Source of the DNA: Paraburkholderia sp. NMBU_R16 | GTDB taxonomy: Bacteria; Pseudomonadota; Gammaproteobacteria; Burkholderiales; Burkholderiaceae | Direction: 5' to 3' | DNA: 55,993 nucleotides | NCBI RefSeq assembly: GCF_013282575.1 | Contig: NZ_JAAAYE010000037.1 | Span: forward strand, 1 to 55,993 | Shown here: one piece after another, positions 36,727-46,038 of the stretch | Numbering within the stretch: position 1 is the first letter of the stretch | Layout: every line of letters begins with the position of its first letter | Notes under the pieces: model-generated | What the model saw: the letters and a program-made list of their open reading frames with translations, nothing else | What the model was told of the DNA's origin: nothing | Database searches by the model: none | Program-made: the position numbers and the translations under genes

Positions 36727-38190
36727 ATGGAACATGGCATCGACGAACGCAGGCGTTGGCTCGCGCTGATCCTGCTCTGTTTCGGCGTGCTGATGATCGT
36801 ACTCGATACGACCATCGTGAACGTCGCCCTGCCGTCCATCCGCGCGGATCTCGGGTTCACCGAAACGTCGCTCGTATGGGTGGTCAATGCCTACATGCTC
36901 ACGTTCGGCGGTTTTCTGCTGTTGGGCGGCCGCCTCGGCGATCTGTTCGGGCACCGGAGGCTGTTCCTCCTCGGCATCGCGCTTTTCACGCTGGCGTCCA
37001 CCGGCTGCGGGCTCGCTTATTCGCAAGGCCTGCTGATCGCTGCGCGCGCGGTGCAAGGTGTGGCCGGAGCGGTGGTCTCCGCGGTCTCGCTGTCTCTGAT
37101 CATGAATCTGTTCACCTCGCCAGGCGATCGGGCGAAAGCGATGGGTGTCTATGGCTTCGTCTGCGCAAGCGGCGGCAGTATCGGCGTGCTGCTTGGCGGC
37201 CTCCTGACGAGCATGCTCAGTTGGCACTGGATATTTCTGGTCAACGTCCCGATCGGTGTCGGGGTCTACGTAGCATGCCTGGCGCTGCTGCCGCGCGCCA
37301 AGCCGCTGGCTGAGCGCGCCAAGCTCGATGTAGCCGGCGCGCTCACCGTCACGACATCGCTGATGTTCGCCGTCTATGCGATCGTGCATGGCAACGAAGC
37401 GGGCTGGACGTCGGTACCGACGCTTGCTCAACTCGGCGCCGCCATCGCGCTCATGCTCGTTTTCCTGGTCGTCGAATCGCGCGTGTCGCATCCGCTCATG
37501 CCGCTTCGCATGTTCGCCCTGCGCAACGTAGCGACCGCCAACGTGGTGGGGGTGCTGTGGGCCGCAGCGATGTTCGCGTGGTTCTTCATCTCCGCGCTTT
37601 ACCTGCAGCGCGTGCTCGACTACAGCGCCATGAAAGTCGGCCTGGCGTTCCTGCCAGCAAACATCATCATGGCCGTCTTTTCGCTCGGGCTATCGGCGAA
37701 ACTCGTGATGCGCTTCGGTATTCGCGCCCCGTTGTGCGTGGGCCTTCTCGTTGCGGCGCTCGGCCTTGCGTCGTTTGCGCGGGCACCCGTGGACGGCAGC
37801 TTTGCGTTACACGTGCTGCCAGGCATGATCCTGCTGGGCCTCGGTGCCGGCGTGGCGTTCAACCCGGTTTTGCTGGCCGCCATGAGCGACGTGGCGCCTG
37901 ACGAGTCGGGTCTGGCCTCCGGCGTGGTCAACACATCGTTCATGATGGGCGGCGCGCTGGGGTTGGCAATTCTCGCCAGCCTGGCGGCTGCGCGCAGCGA
38001 TCGGCTTGCTGCGGCGGGGGCGGACCTCGATCGCGCGCTCAACGGCGGTTACCATCTCGCGTTCCTGCTCGGCGCGATTGCCGCCACGATCGCCGCGGTG
38101 TTGGCCGGCGCGTTCGTGCGGACGCGGCCCCATGAAGCGGTAGCTCGTCCGGACGAGACCGCGCAATCCGTTTCCAGCGAAAGCCGCTAA
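36727..38190 (+). CDS. MFS drug exporter, DHA2 (EmrB/QacA) family
   Basis: This inner-membrane exporter of about 487 residues has 14 predicted helices. Motif D1 in TM1 is LDTTIVNVALPSI, motif A is GGRLGDLFGHRRLFLLG, and motif C in TM5 is GGSIGVLLGGLL (proton-antiport signature). Members expel dyes, antibiotics and organic toxins. ATG at 36727 follows AGGAGAGGAG. No membrane-fusion partner (EmrA) or local repressor is adjacent, so it probably works alone at the inner membrane. Its 3' end is overlapped by the degraded frame on the other strand. Confidence 0.9.
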   Translation: MEHGIDERRRWLALILLCFGVLMIVLDTTIVNVALPSIRADLGFTETSLVWVVNAYMLTFGGFLLLGGRLGDLFGHRRLFLLGIALFTLASTGCGLAYSQGLLIAARAVQGVAGAVVSAVSLSLIMNLFTSPGDRAKAMGVYGFVCASGGSIGVLLGGLLTSMLSWHWIFLVNVPIGVGVYVACLALLPRAKPLAERAKLDVAGALTVTTSLMFAVYAIVHGNEAGWTSVPTLAQLGAAIALMLVFLVVESRVSHPLMPLRMFALRNVATANVVGVLWAAAMFAWFFISALYLQRVLDYSAMKVGLAFLPANIIMAVFSLGLSAKLVMRFGIRAPLCVGLLVAALGLASFARAPVDGSFALHVLPGMILLGLGAGVAFNPVLLAAMSDVAPDESGLASGVVNTSFMMGGALGLAILASLAAARSDRLAAAGADLDRALNGGYHLAFLLGAIAATIAAVLAGAFVRTRPHEAVARPDETAQSVSSESR

Positions 38191-38560
38191 CGCCACGGCG
38201 CTCATCCAGCGACGCGGTTCGAAGCGCATTCACGCATCGCCGAGCGACAGGTCGCCGGCGTTGCGGGCGCGCCAGAAAATCCTCGAACGAGTGCGATGGA
38301 TCGGACTCTTCAGCGTGGGCCATGAGCCGGATCAGCGCTTCCGTCAGCGTTCGGTGGTATCGGTCGGACGCGCCAAGGTGCGCGGCGTAGCGCGCAATGC
38401 CGGCACAGGTTCGCTCGATCGCATCGTCGAGGGCGAAACGTCGGAGATGGATCCACGCCACGCGCAGGTGATTGCGATGGTTGAACGACCCGGCCGGCAG
38501 CGCACAGGCGAGGAATGTGTCGAGGAATGCGTCGTCTGTGAGGTCGTGAGCGGTTTCCAT
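38039..38560 (-). CDS. Conserved hypothetical protein with a probably frameshifted C-terminus
   Basis: Residues 1-98 look like a genuine family: LTDDAFLDTFLACALPAGSF, then NHRNHLRVAWIHLRRFALDD and YHRTLTEALIRLMAHAEE. After SFEDFLAR (about 98) the frame turns Arg-rich (PQRRRPVARRC) and runs 150 bp into the end of the exporter gene. A one-base shift in the C-rich stretch near 38265-38275 would instead give RNAGDLSLGDA and a stop at 38230-38232, clear of the exporter. Either a frameshift mutation, a sequencing slip or a truncated tail is possible. Function unknown; proteins of this kind carry a helical His-rich core. Confidence 0.55.
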   Translation of the reverse strand: METAHDLTDDAFLDTFLACALPAGSFNHRNHLRVAWIHLRRFALDDAIERTCAGIARYAAHLGASDRYHRTLTEALIRLMAHAEESDPSHSFEDFLARPQRRRPVARRCVNALRTASLDERRGVSGFRWKRIARSRPDELPLHGAASARTRRPTPRRSWRQSRRAGTRDGNRR

Positions 38561-38608
38561 GGAGATCGATACATACGTGCTTGAACACGGCATCGATCTT
38601 GAAGGTGT

Positions 38609-40153
38609 CTACAGTAGTCGAGTCAACGGGATCTGAAAAAATGACACGACCTCACTCAGTTGGCGCCCCTGCTCGTGTAGCGAAGTGGAGGTAGCCGCGG
38701 CCTCTTCGACGAGCGCTGCGTTTTGCTGCGTCGTCTGATCCATCTGGGCCATCGCCAGATTGACTTGCTCGATTCCACGGCTTTGCTCTGCCGAAGCCGC
38801 TGCAATTTCATTCATGATGTCGCGCACCGCCGTGATCGCTCGCGTGACCTCATCCATCGTCTCGCCAGCTTCCGATGCCAGTCGTGCACCATCGTCGACT
38901 TTCGCGACGGACGTGGCGATGAGCTCCTTGATTTCCTTTGCGGCGCCAGCCGAACGCTGGGCCAGATTGCGGACCTCCGACGCCACGACAGCGAAACCGC
39001 GCCCCTGATCCCCGGCGCGCGCGGCCTCCACCGCCGCATTCAACGCGAGAATGTTCGTCTGAAACGCGATCCCTTCGATGATTCCGGTAATGTCCGCGAT
39101 CTTGCCCGAGCGCTCGCTGATTTCGCCCATGGTATTCACGACGTTGCCCACCACCGCACTGCCTTTGAGCGCAACCTCGGCCGCATTGCCGGCCATCGCG
39201 GTGCCTTGTTGGGCATTGTCCGCATTGCGCCGAATCACCGCGGCGAGTTCCTCCATGCTGGAGGCGGTCTGCTCGAGCGAGCTCGCCTGCTCCTCCGTGC
39301 GCGAAGAGAGATCCTGATTACCCGCGGCAATCTGGCTGGTCGCCGTCGCCAAGCCATCGGCGCCGCGACGGACCTGGCCCACGACTCGAAGAAGCGACCC
39401 GGTCATATCGCTGAGCGCGCTGAGAAGCCTGCCGGTCTCGTCGGCGCGATCGGTGACGATCGCTTGCGTGAGATCGCCGCGCGCTACTGCCTCGGCGGCC
39501 GATACGGCTGCGCGGATGGGAGCGGTAATGCCCCGGGCGATGAAAAACGCCAACAGGATGGCCAACACTAAGGCCGCGATGGTTACTCCGATGATCGTCC
39601 GTTGCGCGAACAAGGCGGCTTCTGTAATGGAAGTCCCCTTTTCATGCGTGCGTGCGGTCCCGATGGCGATCAAAGCATCGAGGGCACGCCCGATGGGCTT
39701 GTCCGCTCCCGCGACGTTACGGTCGCGCGCTTCGATCGAAGCACCTGATGCGATCAGTGGATCGAGGGCCACAAGCGTCGCACGGTAACTGGCCGTTGCC
39801 GCGATCAGCGTGTCGACACCCGCGGACTCGGCAGGCCCAAATGAACCCAATTGCAATGAAGTTCGTGCCGCGTTGTCGATCTCGTCGAGGCTCGCGAGAA
39901 ACTTCGCGCGGTACGCACCGCCCCGAAGGACGTAATCCTTGTAGCTGTGCACAGCCTCACCGAACATGTCTTTCGCGTGTTGGAGCAAGCGGAGTTTCGC
40001 GACCGTGACCGACTCGTATTCCTGCCATTCCGCACTGATGGCGGACAACCTTCCATGCGCCACGACACCAAGCACCGCTGTCAGCAAAGCGGCGATGAAA
40101 AAGGCGATGGCCAGACGAACACCAATGCGCAGATCGCGGAAACGGGGCAGCAT
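38609..40153 (-). CDS. Methyl-accepting chemotaxis protein
   Basis: This 514-residue chemoreceptor has TM1 at about 12-33 ([18 protein letters not shown]) and a periplasmic four-helix-bundle sensor (about 34-190). TM2 is at about 193-213 ([18 protein letters not shown]), HAMP follows, and the cytoplasmic signalling tip holds [21 protein letters not shown]. The [21 protein letters not shown]-type methylation helix is present as [15 protein letters not shown]. It ends without a CheR-binding NWETF tail. Start at 40153 matches the first membrane helix. It is a single gene; no che genes are near. Confidence 0.92.
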   Translation of the reverse strand: MLPRFRDLRIGVRLAIAFFIAALLTAVLGVVAHGRLSAISAEWQEYESVTVAKLRLLQHAKDMFGEAVHSYKDYVLRGGAYRAKFLASLDEIDNAARTSLQLGSFGPAESAGVDTLIAATASYRATLVALDPLIASGASIEARDRNVAGADKPIGRALDALIAIGTARTHEKGTSITEAALFAQRTIIGVTIAALVLAILLAFFIARGITAPIRAAVSAAEAVARGDLTQAIVTDRADETGRLLSALSDMTGSLLRVVGQVRRGADGLATATSQIAAGNQDLSSRTEEQASSLEQTASSMEELAAVIRRNADNAQQGTAMAGNAAEVALKGSAVVGNVVNTMGEISERSGKIADITGIIEGIAFQTNILALNAAVEAARAGDQGRGFAVVASEVRNLAQRSAGAAKEIKELIATSVAKVDDGARLASEAGETMDEVTRAITAVRDIMNEIAAASAEQSRGIEQVNLAMAQMDQTTQQNAALVEEAAATSTSLHEQGRQLSEVVSFFQIPLTRLL

Positions 40154-40480
40154 AGGGTTATTCCTTGTTCTTCTGAGCTCGTCCAGTGGGGGGCGCCATC
40201 TCGCATTCCCCATTACGGGGAACGAACGCGGGTGACCTTACTTGCTCAACGGCAGCTTTAAAACTTTCTGACCCCCCCCGATGCCCCGCGTTTTCCCCAG
40301 TCGGAAGTGCATATCCAGATTCAAGGCCATCGCCTCCATGGCTCGGATTAGCCCTGAATTCAGCCTCTTTTTATCGAATCGAAGCCCGCGTTGGGAGCGC
40401 AGACTGCCAATCATCGACAGACCGGATGGCTGATAAGGCCGATACCGCGGTCGCGATCTTCGACACTTTGGGAGGCTGGC
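40154..40480. other. Intergenic region between chemoreceptor and small membrane protein
   Basis: This 327-bp divergent gap should hold the chemoreceptor promoter at its left end and that of the small gene at its right. It includes a run of eight C at about 40272-40279. I found no gene, terminator or clear regulatory repeat. Confidence 0.4.
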
Positions 40481-40627
40481 ATGAGCGCTTTCGCGATAAT
40501 TCTCTCCATCTGGTTCATGGTTGCCACCTGCGCGATCCTGTTCATCCGCGGGGCCAGCCCGCGTGTCGAAACGAGGCTCGAGCGCCGAAAAGTGACGGTC
40601 GAGGCCTATCCGTATCGACGTCGGTAG
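40481..40627 (+). CDS. Small single-pass membrane protein (48 residues)
   Basis: The protein begins MSAFAIILSIWFMVATCAIL, one membrane helix at about residues 4-23, and ends in a basic tail (RVETRLERRKVTVEAYPYRRR) likely in the cytoplasm by the positive-inside rule. GGGAGG lies 5 bp before the ATG at 40481. No family recognised. It precedes the DUF3422 gene by about 130 bp in the same direction. Composition and ribosome site make it a credible small gene. Confidence 0.55.
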   Translation: MSAFAIILSIWFMVATCAILFIRGASPRVETRLERRKVTVEAYPYRRR

Positions 40628-40759
40628 GCATCCACCGAAGCCTGCGGGACCCGTCGAGCGCGGGCTTCGCACATATGGATAGGCGCGCGACGAGCGCCGC
40701 CGTTCGAAACGGCGACGAGGAAACGGTACACTGGCGCATCCGGCTACCGATCCCTCACG

Positions 40760-42049
40760 ATGTTCGCCTCGCTCAATCACCCGCTTAGAGACCCGCTTTC
40801 CAAGGAACTTCACGCACGCCCCTTCCTGCGGATTACCGGCCCGGCGTCACTGAGCCATCTCGCCATCTACTCCGAGCACGACGAAGACATCCACGGCCGC
40901 TTGCTGGCGGCCTTGGCCGCTGCACTGGGACTCCCCGCGCCTTGCGCCCAGCACAATCATTACGCGGCAGCAAAAGGCGACTGGCAAATCAAGTGGGAAA
41001 AGCACACCGAGTTCTCGACGTTCACGTTCGTGCGCACGGCCGCGCAGGATCGTCTTTTCAATGGCGCTGCGATGGCGGACGTTCCGGCGTCCTGGCTTGC
41101 ACTGCTCGAAAAAAGCGTCTTCGTCGCGGTTCACGCCGAACTGCTCTGCAACGCCCAAGCCGAAGCCGCACGTCGTGAAGTTCGCGAGTTGCTGAGCGGG
41201 CCGGTGCTCGTCGGCAGCAAGGTGCTTTCCGGCGGCGAAGTCTACTGCGACTGGCTCGTCCACGACGATCATTTCTCTCGCTTCCTGGTACTCGATCTCG
41301 GCTTCCGCGAGGCGCAGGCCGGCCGCCTCATCCAGCGGCTGTTCGAAATCGAGACCTATCGGATGATGGCGTTGCTCGCGTTACCGGACGCCCGCCGCCA
41401 CAGCCAATTTCTCGGCAAACTCGACGGATCGCTGTCGATGCTCATGCGGAGCATGGAACAGACCGGCCCCGAGCACGACGACGCCTATCTGCTAAGGGAG
41501 CTCACCCGCCTGGCCGGCCAGATCGAGGCGCACGCGGGTTTGGAGACGCGCTTCAGCGCGTCCGCGGCCTACGAGAAGCTCGTGCTCGCACGCATTGCCG
41601 AACTGCGGGAAGCGCGGATCGAAGGGTTCCCTACGATCGCGGAATTCATGCAGCGCCGGTTATTGCCCGCCATGCAAACGTGCAGCTCGGTGTGGTCGAG
41701 GCATCAACAGTCCGCCACGCGCGTTGCGCGGGCCGTCGATTTGCTGCGTACGCGCGTCAATCTGGCACAGGAGGAACATACGACAGCGCTACTCGAAGGC
41801 ATGAATCGCACCGCACGCACGCAATTGCATCTGCAACATGCGGTGGAAGGCCTCTCAGTGGCGGCCATCTCGTACTACGTGCTCAACCTTTCGGGCGCAG
41901 CGCTACGCGCGCTCCACGCGGCACAGCTGCCACTGGACCCCGAGGTGCTGGAAGGCCTGCTCATCGTTCCCGTCGTGGCGGGAGTGCTGTTGTTCACCCG
42001 CCGCATCCGTCGCTTGGGCCGCGAAAATTCGCACCGACAGACAGGTTAG
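40760..42049 (+). CDS. DUF3422 membrane-associated protein
   Basis: This 429-residue protein opens NHPLRDPLSKELHARPF, the family hallmark, followed by KWEKHTEFSTFTFVR. The N-terminal two thirds are soluble. Two hydrophobic helices lie at the C-terminus (AISYYVLNLSGAALRAL and GLLIVPVVAGVLLFTRRI), ending in a CorA-like topology. The DUF3422 family is common in proteobacteria and has no proven function. Length is normal for the family. Monocistronic or with the small gene upstream. Confidence 0.9.
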   Translation: MFASLNHPLRDPLSKELHARPFLRITGPASLSHLAIYSEHDEDIHGRLLAALAAALGLPAPCAQHNHYAAAKGDWQIKWEKHTEFSTFTFVRTAAQDRLFNGAAMADVPASWLALLEKSVFVAVHAELLCNAQAEAARREVRELLSGPVLVGSKVLSGGEVYCDWLVHDDHFSRFLVLDLGFREAQAGRLIQRLFEIETYRMMALLALPDARRHSQFLGKLDGSLSMLMRSMEQTGPEHDDAYLLRELTRLAGQIEAHAGLETRFSASAAYEKLVLARIAELREARIEGFPTIAEFMQRRLLPAMQTCSSVWSRHQQSATRVARAVDLLRTRVNLAQEEHTTALLEGMNRTARTQLHLQHAVEGLSVAAISYYVLNLSGAALRALHAAQLPLDPEVLEGLLIVPVVAGVLLFTRRIRRLGRENSHRQTG

Positions 42050-42241
42050 ACGCCGCACCAGTTCGGCCGAAGCGTTCGCCCGATTCATTGTTCACACCAT
42101 TGCACCCGCTGCACGGCCACTCGGGAATTGCGTTTTGCCGCAAACCGATTCGCATAAGGTCGAGCCTCGGACGAGGATACCGAGCACCATCAAGCCTGAG
42201 CGGCGGAGCCGACTTGACTTGCATTGGAGGGCTCCTCGGAT

Positions 42242-43756
42242 ATGACACGGATTGGAAAGGACCCCTGCGAGAATCGTCCCGACGGCGAGCAGCCGATCGC
42301 GGGCGGGCGCACGTCTTCGAATCCGCCCGATCCGGCGCCCGCAACGCGAAGCGTGCCGCCTGCGCTACAGCCGCTGAATGCCAAGCCGGCGAACAACTCC
42401 TCCCCATACCTACATAAGCGAGCGCGAGTAACGCTATCGGACCCGCTCATCGAGACGCCTTACGACAAGTACGCAATCGGTCTTGTCTTCCACGAAGGAC
42501 AGTTCAACGGCAGCCGCCCCAATGAACGACTGGCATCGCAACTCATGCCGTCGACGGTACGCGGTGTCTCGCCGTTTTGGGATCTCGACGAGCGAACGAT
42601 TGCCAGAAAGAGAGGCAGTCTGACGGTGTTCGGTGACTTGAGGGGCTCGCCATTCGAAGCACCCGACGGGAAGGTTCGCATCCGCTTGCACTATGGCGAC
42701 CGGGCCAATCTCGAGCGCATGACCGAACTTTTCGGCCTCCCTGCCCCGGAGCAGAGAGAGCCCGCTTTCATGCGCAGTTCCTATCGAACAGTACTGATCA
42801 AAACAGGCTCAGGCTGGCAGCAGTTCAAATTCTCGATACCGGACGACCCGCGTTTCGCCTTCGACGCGCCCCATAAGCAACTGTTACCGCAGGAAGTCAA
42901 GACCGCTGTTCAATTTTCAGCGGCGCTGCAAGGTAACTCCCACTACATCCGTGAGCCGGCTGGCATTGCGCTGAGTTTTGACGACGGAGCAGCGCCGATT
43001 ACCGCGCTTTGGCGAGAAATGCCCGTGGCCCGCCGTGGATTCATGCCTGGTGACTTCGTCGCGCCCATTCATGTGCTGACGGACCCCGAATTTGCCCAGA
43101 GCGAGCGGGGACGAATCGTTTTCGGTACCAGCGCGCAGGACCTTTCGTCGATCGGCGAGATTCAAGCATCATGGCTCGTCCGCGAGTTGGCACCGAAGCT
43201 CGCGGCTATCCTGATGAGCGAGCTCACGGACACGCATGCTCATGCGGAATTGCACGAGCAAAACATCGATGTCGTGATTGACGCAAACGGGCGTGTCGTC
43301 GACATGCTCGTGAAGGACATGAGCGACATCGCCCTCGACTACCGTGCAATTGCAGCAGCCGGACATATCGAGCGGTGGAGCGGCGCGCAGACGAACGCGA
43401 TGGCATATGCATCGCCGATATCCGATCATCTGCAGCTTCCCACTGGCAGGCGATACACTGTCGAGCGCTTCCACGAGGCCTTCCTTGGCAGCATCGGAAC
43501 GCGCCCGAGTGAATCGATTGGGCTGCCTCTCGCGCCCTCAGCGATCGCCGAACAGGCGACCCATATGCTGGCGGAAAAAATACGTCGCTGGCTTCCCGGA
43601 GCATGGCTGCAAACTCGGCGCCACGAGCAAGCATACGGACGGGCGTTCGGCGCCAGCACTGCCACGCCTTACGAACGTATCGCCGCTTTTCGGCAACTGA
43701 TCGTTGAATATCTCGAAGAAGGCATCGCGAAGGACGCAATCGGGCAGCCTAGCTAA
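42242..43756 (+). CDS. Orphan protein with weak IucA/IucC-like C-terminal motif
   Basis: This protein of about 504 residues has an N-terminal 55-60 residues rich in Pro, Asn and charged residues (GGRTSSNPPDPAPATRSVPP), probably disordered and without a signal peptide. The central part is unrecognised. Near residue 338 HAELHEQNIDVVIDANGRVV and MLVKDMSD recall the EAHxQN...GR...RD block of NIS siderophore synthetases (IucA/IucC) and, more loosely, the catalytic loop of kinase-like folds. The SWLVRELAPKLAAILMSEL helix before it also fits. IucA/IucC proteins are near 580-600 residues and sit in siderophore operons; none is here. GGAGG lies 11 bp before ATG 42242; a TTG at 42224 is an alternative. 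Function unknown. Confidence 0.5.
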   Translation: MTRIGKDPCENRPDGEQPIAGGRTSSNPPDPAPATRSVPPALQPLNAKPANNSSPYLHKRARVTLSDPLIETPYDKYAIGLVFHEGQFNGSRPNERLASQLMPSTVRGVSPFWDLDERTIARKRGSLTVFGDLRGSPFEAPDGKVRIRLHYGDRANLERMTELFGLPAPEQREPAFMRSSYRTVLIKTGSGWQQFKFSIPDDPRFAFDAPHKQLLPQEVKTAVQFSAALQGNSHYIREPAGIALSFDDGAAPITALWREMPVARRGFMPGDFVAPIHVLTDPEFAQSERGRIVFGTSAQDLSSIGEIQASWLVRELAPKLAAILMSELTDTHAHAELHEQNIDVVIDANGRVVDMLVKDMSDIALDYRAIAAAGHIERWSGAQTNAMAYASPISDHLQLPTGRRYTVERFHEAFLGSIGTRPSESIGLPLAPSAIAEQATHMLAEKIRRWLPGAWLQTRRHEQAYGRAFGASTATPYERIAAFRQLIVEYLEEGIAKDAIGQPS

Positions 43757-43865
43757 TGCAACGAAAAATCGTCGTTACTGTTTGGAATCCCCGCGAGCAT
43801 TTCGGGTATCGACGCTATCCGTAGAGCCCATTCCCAGGCGAGCGACACGATTGCTTCGATCGTCC

Positions 43866-44780
43866 TCACAACCGCTCGCCGCGTACCGAAGCGTTGCGCA
43901 TCGCCATCACACGCGGCACGATCTCGTCGAACACGTCGCGCAGCGACGTCGAGCCGAAACGGCGTTCGCCCGCGCCGGCTTCGACGTCGATCATGCCGGC
44001 GTTGTGCGCGTCATAAAGCTCCACGATCAACGCCACATGCGCGGCGCCGAGTCCCGCACGGGAGAGCGTTTGCTCCCAAGCCTCGCGCGGCACCGCGACG
44101 GCGTCGATTTTTCGGCCGCTCGCCTCGCCAAGTGTTTGGGCGACCTCGTACGCATTGACGCGGTGCTCGCATTCCACGCTCACCACTCGCAATGCCTGCT
44201 CGGATTCGTCGAGCAGCAGTTGAGCCGCGACGCGCCCGACGTCGGATGCCGCCACCGTCGGAAATTGCTTGCTCAACGGATGGTGAAAGCTTGGTAACAC
44301 CCCTGTCTCCAACGCAAGCGGCATCACGCGCGCCCAGTTATGCATATGCTCGGCCGAGCGCAACATGATCGAGCGCGCCGCAATACCGCGCCACCGCCGC
44401 TCCAGTTCATGAAAGAGGACAGTGATCCCCGTGCCGCGCGGCCGTTCCGCCCCATAGTCCGACAGCGCGAGCAAAACAGAGGGTGGCCGCGCACGCAGCG
44501 CCGTCTCGACCGCATCGATCGCTCGACGCATCGTATCGGCCGGTTCCGCGTCGCCGCGTGGCACCGGGCACAGCATCTGCACCGCATCTGCACCTTCGAG
44601 CGCACGTTGTACCGCGGCGCTATCGGCCAATTCGCAAACGACCACGTCGCACCCTATGCGTTCAAATGCGTCCCCTTGCGCGCGGTCGTGTACCACCGCG
44701 CGCACGGGCTGTCCCGCCTCGACGAGCGCGGCTACCGTCGCGCGCCCCACATTTCCCGATGCACCGAAAATGACGAACAC
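43866..44780 (-). CDS. NmrA-like NAD(P)-binding oxidoreductase
   Basis: This 304-residue atypical short-chain dehydrogenase has the Rossmann motif VIFGASGNVGRATVAAL at the N-terminus (GxxGxxG). SDYGAERPRGTG sits where SDR active sites begin, but the YxxxK pair is not clear, as in NmrA redox sensors and isoflavone-reductase-like proteins. It may reduce small molecules or sense the NADP state. It is divergent from an AraC-type regulator 164 bp away, which may control it. Confidence 0.85.
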   Translation of the reverse strand: MFVIFGASGNVGRATVAALVEAGQPVRAVVHDRAQGDAFERIGCDVVVCELADSAAVQRALEGADAVQMLCPVPRGDAEPADTMRRAIDAVETALRARPPSVLLALSDYGAERPRGTGITVLFHELERRWRGIAARSIMLRSAEHMHNWARVMPLALETGVLPSFHHPLSKQFPTVAASDVGRVAAQLLLDESEQALRVVSVECEHRVNAYEVAQTLGEASGRKIDAVAVPREAWEQTLSRAGLGAAHVALIVELYDAHNAGMIDVEAGAGERRFGSTSLRDVFDEIVPRVMAMRNASVRGERL

Positions 44781-44944
44781 TATTGACTCCGTCCACTAGG
44801 GTGAGGCCGATGCTATCGCGGCATCGATGGTTTCGCGCGCATGCACGGATCGCAATTCGCAGATATGGATGGCGGCGATGGGGCCACCCAGCTGCGCGCC
44901 GCACGTTGGACACGCCCGAGCGCACCCGGAGAAAACGTCGCACA

Positions 44945-45904
44945 ATGTCAGCCATTCGAACCGACGCCCAACCCCTCGATGCCATGAACGCGACGACACG
45001 CGATCACCCCCCGCCGCCCCACGCGCGGTATGTGCTGCGCTCCAGCACCGGCCTGGGATGGACCGGCTTCGGCGCCGAATTGCTCGCGTTCCCCGCCGGG
45101 ACCTACCACGTTCCGGCAAGTACGGCCCACCGCATTGCCTTTCACGTCGGTGCCCCAGTCAAGGCCCGCTGCCGCTGCGACGGGAGCCGATGCGCCCGCA
45201 TCCAGGCGCACGGCGATGCCGATGTCGTTCCCGCCGGGCTCGACGGCGAGTGGATCGACGAGTCCGACAGTACGATCTTGCGCATCTGGGTGACGGATCG
45301 TTTCGCACGAACGACTTTCGATCAGCTTGGCCTCACCGCTTCGCAAGCGCGCATCCGCCCGCAATTCCAATTACGCGATCCGCGCTTGCAGCATCTCGCG
45401 TGGGCGTTGCGTGCCGAGCTCGAATCGAATCTGCCGTCCGATCCCCTCTTCGCGGAGAGCCTGTGCACCGCGATGACGGTGCGACTGGCCGAAGGCGCGC
45501 CCGCGCTGGGCGAGCGCAAACAAACGCTCGGGCCGCGCGCGGCCAAACTCGTCGCGGAGTTCATCGAGAGCCATCTGGACCAGCGTTTGACGCTGTCGGA
45601 TCTCGCTGCACTCGTCGAACTCAGCGTGCCGCACTTCAAAGTCCTCTTTCGTGAGACGTTTGCGATGCCGGCGCATCGTTATGTCGTGCAACGCCGCGTC
45701 GAGCGCGCCCGCGAGTTGATCTTGCAAGGCAAGCTGAGCGCGACGCAGATTGCATTGGAAACCGGTTTCGCACATCAAAGCCATATGGCACATTGGATGA
45801 GCCGCTTGCTCGGCACCACACCGCGGCAAATGATGCGCACCGCCAAGTACAGCGACGAGGGTGAAACCCCGGCGCCGATCGAGCGCCGCGCGCGATACGG
45901 CTGA
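44945..45904 (+). CDS. AraC-family transcriptional regulator
   Basis: This protein of about 319 residues has a C-terminal AraC domain: LTLSDLAALVELSVPHFKVLFRETF and LSATQIALETGFAHQSHMAHWMSRLLGTTPRQM (both helix-turn-helix units). The N-terminal half is a diverged sensor with several Cys (ARCRCDGSRCAR, about 72-83), which might respond to metal or oxidation. ATG at 44945 has GGAG upstream at loose spacing. It is divergent from the NmrA-like gene, so it probably controls that gene. Confidence 0.87.
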   Translation: MSAIRTDAQPLDAMNATTRDHPPPPHARYVLRSSTGLGWTGFGAELLAFPAGTYHVPASTAHRIAFHVGAPVKARCRCDGSRCARIQAHGDADVVPAGLDGEWIDESDSTILRIWVTDRFARTTFDQLGLTASQARIRPQFQLRDPRLQHLAWALRAELESNLPSDPLFAESLCTAMTVRLAEGAPALGERKQTLGPRAAKLVAEFIESHLDQRLTLSDLAALVELSVPHFKVLFRETFAMPAHRYVVQRRVERARELILQGKLSATQIALETGFAHQSHMAHWMSRLLGTTPRQMMRTAKYSDEGETPAPIERRARYG

Positions 45905-46038
45905 GTGCGTATCGGAGCCCAAGCAGTGCCATCCGCGCGGCAACCGGCATAGGGTAAATTGCTGCGTCGCCAAATCCCGGGCTGGCACGTCCCCTGCGGG
46001 ATATGGGGCAATCGCTCGGTTTTCTGTCGGGGCACGCC

